NCBI GenBank assembly: GCA_946886645.1
Contig: CAMPIY010000064.1
Coordinates: 1 to 8,989, forward strand
Direction of reading: 5' to 3'
Length of the DNA: 8,989 nucleotides
Source: an uncultured Sphingomonas sp.
GTDB lineage: Bacteria; Pseudomonadota; Alphaproteobacteria; Sphingomonadales; Sphingomonadaceae
Shown: positions 6,603-8,989 of the stretch, piece by piece
Numbering within the stretch: position 1 is the first letter of the stretch
Layout of the letters: each line of letters opens with the position of its first letter
Notes under the pieces: generated by a model
What the model was told of the DNA's origin: nothing
What the model saw: the letters and a program-made list of their open reading frames with translations, nothing else
Databases searched by the model: none
Program-made: the position numbers and the translations under genes

Positions 6603-6728
6603 ATGCTTCGCAAGGTAATGACTATGGTGCTGATCGGCGGCAGCCTCGCCATCGCGGCGTGCAACACGGTTCGTGGCGCCGCGGAAGATGTGAATTCGGC
6701 CGCGAACACGGTCGACAACGCTACCTGA
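6603..6728 (+). CDS. Entericidin-like small lipoprotein, first copy
   Basis: This is a 41-residue protein of the entericidin A/B family. Lys4 is followed by a hydrophobic segment and the lipobox Ala-Ile-Ala-Ala-Cys, with the lipidation Cys at 20; the mature peptide of 22 residues starts CNTVRGAAEDV. In E. coli the ecnAB locus encodes a pair of such lipoproteins, proposed as antidote and toxin in stationary-phase bacteriolysis; in other bacteria the role is less clear. AGGAGA (6590-6595) lies 7 bases before the ATG at 6603, which fixes the start; the ATG at 6596 is out of frame. The second copy starts 41 bases after this stop. The two genes share a 17-base identical block over the lipobox region (6657-6673 and 6824-6840), which indicates a tandem duplication. 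Confidence 0.9.
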   Translation: MLRKVMTMVLIGGSLAIAACNTVRGAAEDVNSAANTVDNAT

Positions 6729-6732
6729 TATC

Positions 6733-6775
6733 GGCCATGGTCGTTACGCCAAAACAAGGAGCATCGACCATGGTT
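6733..6775 (+). promoter_or_regulatory. Inverted repeat enclosing the ribosome binding site and start codon of the second entericidin
   Basis: CCATGGTCG (6735-6743) pairs perfectly with CGACCATGG (6765-6773); two more G-U pairs could form in RNA (6733-6734 with 6774-6775). The right arm contains the start codon ATG (6770-6772) and the 21-base loop contains the ribosome binding site AAGGAG (6756-6761). The left arm starts seven bases after the stop of the first entericidin, within reach of a terminating ribosome. The repeat is seen directly; translational coupling is inference. Confidence 0.5.
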
Positions 6776-6910
6776 CGTAAGGTGACGACATTGCTGCTGA
6801 TCGGAGGCGCACTGGCGATTGCCGCGTGCAACACGGTTCGCGGTGCCGGTGAAGACCTCGGCTCGGCAGCCAACTGCACCGAGAACGCGATCAACGGCGG
6901 CAACTGCTAA
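6770..6910 (+). CDS. Entericidin-like small lipoprotein, second copy
   Basis: This is a 46-residue entericidin-family lipoprotein. It starts MVRKVTTLLLIGG, has the lipobox Ala-Ile-Ala-Ala-Cys with Cys20 as lipidation site, and shares CNTVRGA with the first copy. The C-terminal part differs: it carries two further cysteines (36 and 46) in a segment ending GGNC, so a disulfide is possible after export. AAGGAG (6756-6761) lies 8 bases before the ATG at 6770. An in-frame ATG at 6737 would add 11 residues before the positively charged signal start and has no ribosome binding site. By analogy with E. coli ecnA/ecnB, the two copies could have opposed roles, but sequence alone does not say which is which. 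A strong terminator follows 22 bases after the stop. Confidence 0.92.
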   Translation: MVRKVTTLLLIGGALAIAACNTVRGAGEDLGSAANCTENAINGGNC

Positions 6911-6932
6911 GCCGCTTTCGCTAGCAAAAAGA

Positions 6933-6960
6933 AGCCCCGCCGGATCGCTCCGGCGGGGCT
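6933..6960. terminator. Bidirectional rho-independent terminator between the entericidins and rpoC
   Basis: AGCCCCGCCGG (6933-6943) pairs perfectly with CCGGCGGGGCT (6950-6960), an 11-bp GC-rich stem with the loop ATCGCT. A run of five T follows on the plus strand (6962-6966), and a run of five A precedes it (6926-6930), giving TTTTT on the minus strand. It can therefore end both the entericidin transcript and the rpoC transcript. Confidence 0.93.
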
Positions 6961-6985
6961 ATTTTTATGCGCCTTATCCGAACGA

Positions 6986-8989
6986 TCAGTCGTTCAGATA
7001 TTCGCCGGCGTCGGCGTCGGTGCCGCTGCCCGACGGCGTCACCGCCGCCAGCGGGTCCGGACCCGATGCGCTTGCGTCGCGCGGGGTCTGGGCCAGTTCG
7101 GCGGCATGCTCCTCGGCGGCCGTTTCCGGCGCGATCAGCGCTTCCTGCAATTTACGCTGTTGCGCGCGGAGCGCGGCGTCGCGGCTGGAGGCGGCAATGC
7201 GCATCCGGTTCATGCCCGCGCCGGTACCCGCCGGGATGAGGCGGCCGACGATGACATTTTCCTTCAGGCCGTTCAGCGTGTCGACCTTGCCCTGGACCGA
7301 AGCCTCGGTGAGGACGCGGGTCGTTTCCTGGAACGAGGCGGCCGAGATGAAGCTGCGGGTCTGCAGGCTCGCCTTGGTGATGCCCAGCAACACCGGCTTG
7401 CCTTCCGCCTTCTTCTGCTTCTTCTCCAGCTTGGCGTTGATCTCGTCCATTTCCTCGCGGTCGACCTGTTCGCCGGCCAGGAGGACGGTATCGCCGCCGT
7501 CGGTGATCTCGACCTTCTGCAGCATCTGGCGAACGATCACCTCGATGTGCTTGTCGTTGATCTTCACGCCCTGCAATCGATAGACTTCCTGGATCTCGCT
7601 GACGAGATATTCCGCCAGCGCGACGATGCCGAGCACTTCCAGGATGTCGTGCGGGTCGGGCGAGCCGCCAACGAGGTTGTCGCCGCGCTTGACGTAATCG
7701 CCTTCCTGCACGTCGATGACCTTGGACTTCGGCACCAGATATTCGACCGGATCCGACCCGTCGTCGGGGATGATCGCGATCTTGCGCTTTGCCTTATAGT
7801 CCTTCTTGAAGCTGACCTTGCCCGAGACCTTTGCGATGATCGCATTTTCCTTGGGCTTGCGGGCTTCGAACAGCTCGGCGACGCGCGGCAGACCGCCGGT
7901 GATGTCGCGGGTCCGGGCCGCTTCGCGCGGCATACGGGCCAGGACTTCGCCGGCTTCGACCGTCTGGCCGTCCTCGACCGCGATGATCGCACCCGGAGCC
8001 AGGCGATAGACGCCCGCTTCTTCCGCGCCCTTGCCCATCAGGGTCAAGCGCGGGCGAAGGTCTTCCTTCTTCGACTTGGCGAGATCGTCGATTACCGCCC
8101 GCTGCGAGATACCAGTCGACTCGTCGGTTTGTTCGACCAGCGTCCGGTTCTCGATCAGGTCCTGGTACTTGATCGTACCGGCCCGCTCCGTGATCACCGG
8201 CGAGAAGCTCGGATCCCACTCGGCGATGCGGTCGCCGCGGCTGATGATGTGACCGCTGTCGACCATCAGGTGAGCACCATAAGGAATGCGGTGCGTGCTG
8301 AGCTCGCGGCCATCCATGTCGAGGATCGCGATTTCGCCCGAGCGCGACAGCGAGATGTGCCGGCCGCGCGGGTCGGTGATCGTCGGCATGTCACGGAACT
8401 CGATCGTGCCGTCGACCGGCGCTTCGAGGTTCGACTGCTCGTTGAGCTGCGCCGCGCCGCCGATGTGGAACGTCCGCATCGTCAGCTGGGTGCCCGGCTC
8501 GCCGATCGACTGGGCGGCGATAACACCGACCGCCTCGCCGATGTTGACCGGCGTGCCGCGCGCGAGGTCACGCCCGTAGCACTTGGCGCAAACGCCCTGC
8601 GTCGAGGCGCAGACCAGAGGCGAGCGGATCTTGATGCCCTGCAGGCCGATTTCCTCAAGCTGGGCAACCATCGCCTCGTCGAGCAGAGTGCCCTCGGCGA
8701 TGACCACCTCGTTGGTCTTCGGATCGAGGATGTCCTCGGCCGTGGTGCGGCCCAGGACACGGTCGGCGAGCGATGCGATGACCGCGCCGCCCTGGACGAT
8801 CGCGCGCATTTCCAGCGCCCGGTCGGTTCCGCAATCCTCCTCGATGATCACCGCGTCCTGCGACACGTCGACCAGGCGGCGGGTCAGGTAACCCGAGTTC
8901 GCCGTCTTGAGCGCCGTGTCGGCCAGGCCCTTGCGGGCGCCGTGGGTCGAGTTGAAATATTCAAGGACGGTCAGGCCTTCCTTGAAGTT
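6986..8989 (-). CDS. rpoC: DNA-directed RNA polymerase subunit beta' (C-terminal 667 residues, partial)
   Basis: RpoC is the beta' subunit of RNA polymerase and contributes the active centre. The reading frame is open to the right edge, so the gene is cut; the first codon in the window (Asn, 8987-8989) aligns with E. coli residue 762. The part seen begins just before the bridge helix ([18 protein letters not shown], residues 18-35 of the fragment). The second zinc site is intact, with Cys53, Cys127, Cys134 and Cys137 matching E. coli Cys814, 888, 895 and 898. The trigger-loop segment [20 protein letters not shown] follows, then the proteobacterial trigger-loop insertion (SI3-type) and the C-terminal clamp/omega-binding region. 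The tail after about residue 620 is acidic and low in complexity and ends EYLND. The stop (6986-6988) lies 25 bases from the shared terminator. The gene is usually in an rpoB-rpoC operon; rpoB would lie beyond the edge. Confidence 0.98.
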   Translation of the reverse strand, partial: NFKEGLTVLEYFNSTHGARKGLADTALKTANSGYLTRRLVDVSQDAVIIEEDCGTDRALEMRAIVQGGAVIASLADRVLGRTTAEDILDPKTNEVVIAEGTLLDEAMVAQLEEIGLQGIKIRSPLVCASTQGVCAKCYGRDLARGTPVNIGEAVGVIAAQSIGEPGTQLTMRTFHIGGAAQLNEQSNLEAPVDGTIEFRDMPTITDPRGRHISLSRSGEIAILDMDGRELSTHRIPYGAHLMVDSGHIISRGDRIAEWDPSFSPVITERAGTIKYQDLIENRTLVEQTDESTGISQRAVIDDLAKSKKEDLRPRLTLMGKGAEEAGVYRLAPGAIIAVEDGQTVEAGEVLARMPREAARTRDITGGLPRVAELFEARKPKENAIIAKVSGKVSFKKDYKAKRKIAIIPDDGSDPVEYLVPKSKVIDVQEGDYVKRGDNLVGGSPDPHDILEVLGIVALAEYLVSEIQEVYRLQGVKINDKHIEVIVRQMLQKVEITDGGDTVLLAGEQVDREEMDEINAKLEKKQKKAEGKPVLLGITKASLQTRSFISAASFQETTRVLTEASVQGKVDTLNGLKENVIVGRLIPAGTGAGMNRMRIAASSRDAALRAQQRKLQEALIAPETAAEEHAAELAQTPRDASASGPDPLAAVTPSGSGTDADAGEYLND

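Noticed and set aside
6521..6769. Extended N-terminus (83 codons) for the second entericidin
   Set aside because: It would read the first entericidin out of frame and bury the signal peptide; AAGGAG before 6770 supports the short form.
6819..7583. Plus-strand open frame of 254 codons across the second entericidin, terminator and rpoC end
   Set aside because: It reads through a strong terminator and antisense to rpoC, and is Ser/Arg-rich without any domain.
1..8989. Mobile element, prophage, CRISPR or defence island
   Set aside because: No transposase, integrase, terminal repeats, regular repeat array or defence-type domain was found, and composition looks even across the window.

Overview
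The window looks like chromosomal DNA from an alphaproteobacterium, most probably of the order Sphingomonadales. This is inferred from high G+C, the form of RF2, RpoC and thymidylate synthase, and the density of small exported proteins. No tRNA, rRNA, CRISPR array, transposase, integrase or phage gene was seen. Most of the window is ordinary core genome, with several less familiar exported proteins between housekeeping genes.

Layout. (1) Bases 1-2944, plus strand: the last 37 codons of an upstream gene (possibly mrcA, PBP1A), then prfB (release factor 2, no programmed frameshift), then a predicted lipoprotein with a SAM-methyltransferase fold, then a secreted protein with an HExxH zinc-protease motif. 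The last three are packed with 11-nt and 1-nt overlaps and look like one operon. (2) Bases 2949-3383, minus strand: a short RadC-like JAMM protein without the usual N-terminal half, divergent from (3) thyA (3474-4268) and a secreted metal-dependent amidohydrolase (4288-5304), again probably an operon. (4) Bases 5301-6497, minus strand: a secreted S41-family serine peptidase. Its stop codon and that of the amidohydrolase are read from the same CTAG. (5) Bases 6603-6910, plus strand: two tandem entericidin-like lipoproteins of 41 and 46 residues, the first too short for usual ORF cut-offs. (6) A strong bidirectional terminator at 6933-6960, then the C-terminal 667 codons of rpoC on the minus strand, running off the right edge.

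How the genes relate. prfB, thyA and rpoC serve translation, DNA precursor synthesis and transcription. The other genes mostly encode exported proteins: the methyltransferase-like lipoprotein, HExxH protein, amidohydrolase, S41 peptidase and two entericidins all carry recognisable signal sequences. Nothing in the sequence links them in one pathway.

The most interesting signals are regulatory. The start codon of the second entericidin lies in a perfect 9-bp inverted repeat, with its ribosome binding site in the loop and the other arm just past the stop codon of the first entericidin; this suggests translational coupling. The S41 peptidase gene has a 13-bp palindrome over its start and a promoter-like spacing that would give a leaderless mRNA. 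The entericidin pair has a candidate EcfG-type (general stress response) promoter. I found no convincing new multi-gene system.
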